A stretch of 6,310 bases of DNA from Chloroflexota bacterium (GTDB taxonomy: Bacteria; Chloroflexota; Anaerolineae; B4-G1; DUEL01): contig JAGHZG010000102.1 in NCBI GenBank assembly GCA_017743275.1, positions 1-6,310 on the forward strand. Direction: 5' to 3'. Positions 5,435-6,310 of this stretch are shown here, piece by piece. The first letter of the stretch is position 1; the number at the start of each line of letters is the position of its first letter. Under the pieces are notes generated by a model. That model saw nothing but the letters and a program-made list of their open reading frames with translations, had not been told where the DNA came from and searched no databases. The translations under genes were made by a program, and so were the position numbers.

Positions 5435-6310
5435 CTACTCCACCTGGAAGCACATCAACAGAAGGGTGTCGGTGCCATCGGGGGTGAGAAGACGGGGACC
5501 GCCGTACCGGTACATCCCCGCCATCAGCCGGTACTCCCCTGGCGGCAGGTCCGGCGGCAGGACCAGCACCCGTTCATCCACCACGACCTCGCCGGGGAGC
5601 CACCCGGTCGTCGGGCGGCTCCAGCCCGCCGGTTCCCCGTCCGACTGCGCCACCAGCGAGCCGTCCGGCCCCAGCATGTGCAGGAAGACCCGGTAACTGG
5701 TCTCCATTTCCCGCTCCCCCCGCCAGACCAGGGTCACGGTGAGAGTGGAGCCTGGCTGAAGGGTCTCTCCGTGGGGTTCCCAGTCCGCCCCCAGCAGCGT
5801 GACCTCGTCGCCTAAGCGTGCATCCGTGCGCACCCCCAGCGGAGGGGCGGTCCAGGAGCGAGGGGGAGCCTGAACCCGGAGGGAACCCAGCGGATGGGGC
5901 TCGCCGATGGGGTGGCAGGCCTCCCCGTCCCGACGGCAGAGTTGGAGCCAGAGTTCGTGTTCCCCGCTCTCCAGGCCGGGCGGAAGCCGCAGGGTGTGGA
6001 GGCCCAGCCAGCGGTCGCCACCCCGCCACTGCTGGGTGGGGAAGTCCGCCCGCGTCAGCGGCCGCTCCCATTCCCGGCCCCCCTCCCCGGAGACCCACAG
6101 GCGCATCCGGTAGTCCCCGTCCGGGTCGGTGAGGCTCTCCCAGTAGAACTCCAGATGGACCGGGTCTCCTGGACGGCTCTCCCGCTCCCGCACGGTCGCT
6201 TTCAGCAGACGGATAGGTCCCCATACGGACATCGTCGCCGTGACGGGAACCCCCAGGGCCTCCAGCGATGGGGCAGCGGCGGGGCGGGTTAACAGGACCC
6301 GAGCCAGAGG
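5435..6310 (-). CDS. C-terminal part of a protein with two tandem beta-sandwich-like domains (5' end outside window)
   Basis: 291 residues are visible. The frame has no stop up to the right edge: 26 codons precede the ATG at 6232 and read as plausible protein (PLARVLLTRPAAAPSLEALG...), so that ATG is probably internal. Two copies of a similar domain follow each other. Copy one runs from IRLLKATVRERESRPGDPVH through FYWESL, DYRMRLWV, and LRLPPGLESGEHELWLQLCR. Copy two runs from VTLLGADWEPHGETLQPGST through LVWRGE, SYRVFLHMLGPDGSLVAQSD, and LPPDLPPGEYRLMAGMYR. The visible part has no membrane segment. From memory, similar tails end large polytopic glycosyltransferase-like proteins of Chloroflexota; that would put the missing N-terminus in the membrane with this part outside, but the sequence does not show it. 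Not recognised beyond this. Confidence 0.75.
   Translation of the reverse strand, partial: PLARVLLTRPAAAPSLEALGVPVTATMSVWGPIRLLKATVRERESRPGDPVHLEFYWESLTDPDGDYRMRLWVSGEGGREWERPLTRADFPTQQWRGGDRWLGLHTLRLPPGLESGEHELWLQLCRRDGEACHPIGEPHPLGSLRVQAPPRSWTAPPLGVRTDARLGDEVTLLGADWEPHGETLQPGSTLTVTLVWRGEREMETSYRVFLHMLGPDGSLVAQSDGEPAGWSRPTTGWLPGEVVVDERVLVLPPDLPPGEYRLMAGMYRYGGPRLLTPDGTDTLLLMCFQVE

Noticed and set aside
5435..6232. Complete gene starting at the ATG at 6232
   Set aside because: The frame stays open for 26 more codons to the edge, those codons read as normal protein, and no good ribosome binding site precedes the ATG. It is called partial instead.

Overview
The window is GC-rich, and every credible gene lies on the minus strand. 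The C-terminal type of the right-edge protein, the mix of XdhC-family and DUF362-family genes, and the short 'GCAGAG', 'ACGTGAAA' and 'ACGAATT' intergenic repeats all suggest a Chloroflexota (Anaerolineae-like) chromosome or metagenomic contig. That placement is an inference; no marker gene is present.

Layout, from right to left (the direction of transcription). (a) 5435-6310 is the 3' part of a protein whose frame stays open through the right edge. It consists of two tandem beta-sandwich-like domains. (b) A perfect sigma70-type promoter (TTGACA-17-TATAAT, 5365-5393) drives a Phd/YefM-type antitoxin (5067-5330), a PIN/VapC-type toxin (4656-5076) and a class I SAM methyltransferase (3916-4650) in a tight operon. 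The toxin frame is broken by one base at a T6 run that leads straight into CCC-TGA; the rest of the protein follows in the next frame. (c) 3465-3915 (451 bases) holds no gene. It contains a perfect 16-bp-stem hairpin, a 224-bp palindromic MITE-like element with an exact 8-bp target duplication, and the promoter of the next operon. (d) A second operon, with a near-consensus promoter at 3506-3534, encodes a DUF362 protein with a double 4Fe-4S ferredoxin tail (2337-3464), an XdhC/CoxI-family protein (1510-2304) and an MFS permease (230-1513). A heptamer repeat fills the gap between the first two, and the last two overlap by ATGA. (e) 1-229 is non-coding and looks like a nest of inverted repeats: a smaller MITE-like element flanked by TTAA sits in the loop of an older palindrome built of 9-bp units.

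Functionally, the left operon combines an iron-sulfur protein, a molybdo-hydroxylase maturation-type protein and a transporter. No molybdoenzyme is visible, so the XdhC protein is an orphan here. The right operon is a toxin-antitoxin pair with a methyltransferase as third gene. The most notable signals are the toxin frameshift, the two insertion-like palindromic elements, and a near-identical 16-mer next to the promoters of both operons.
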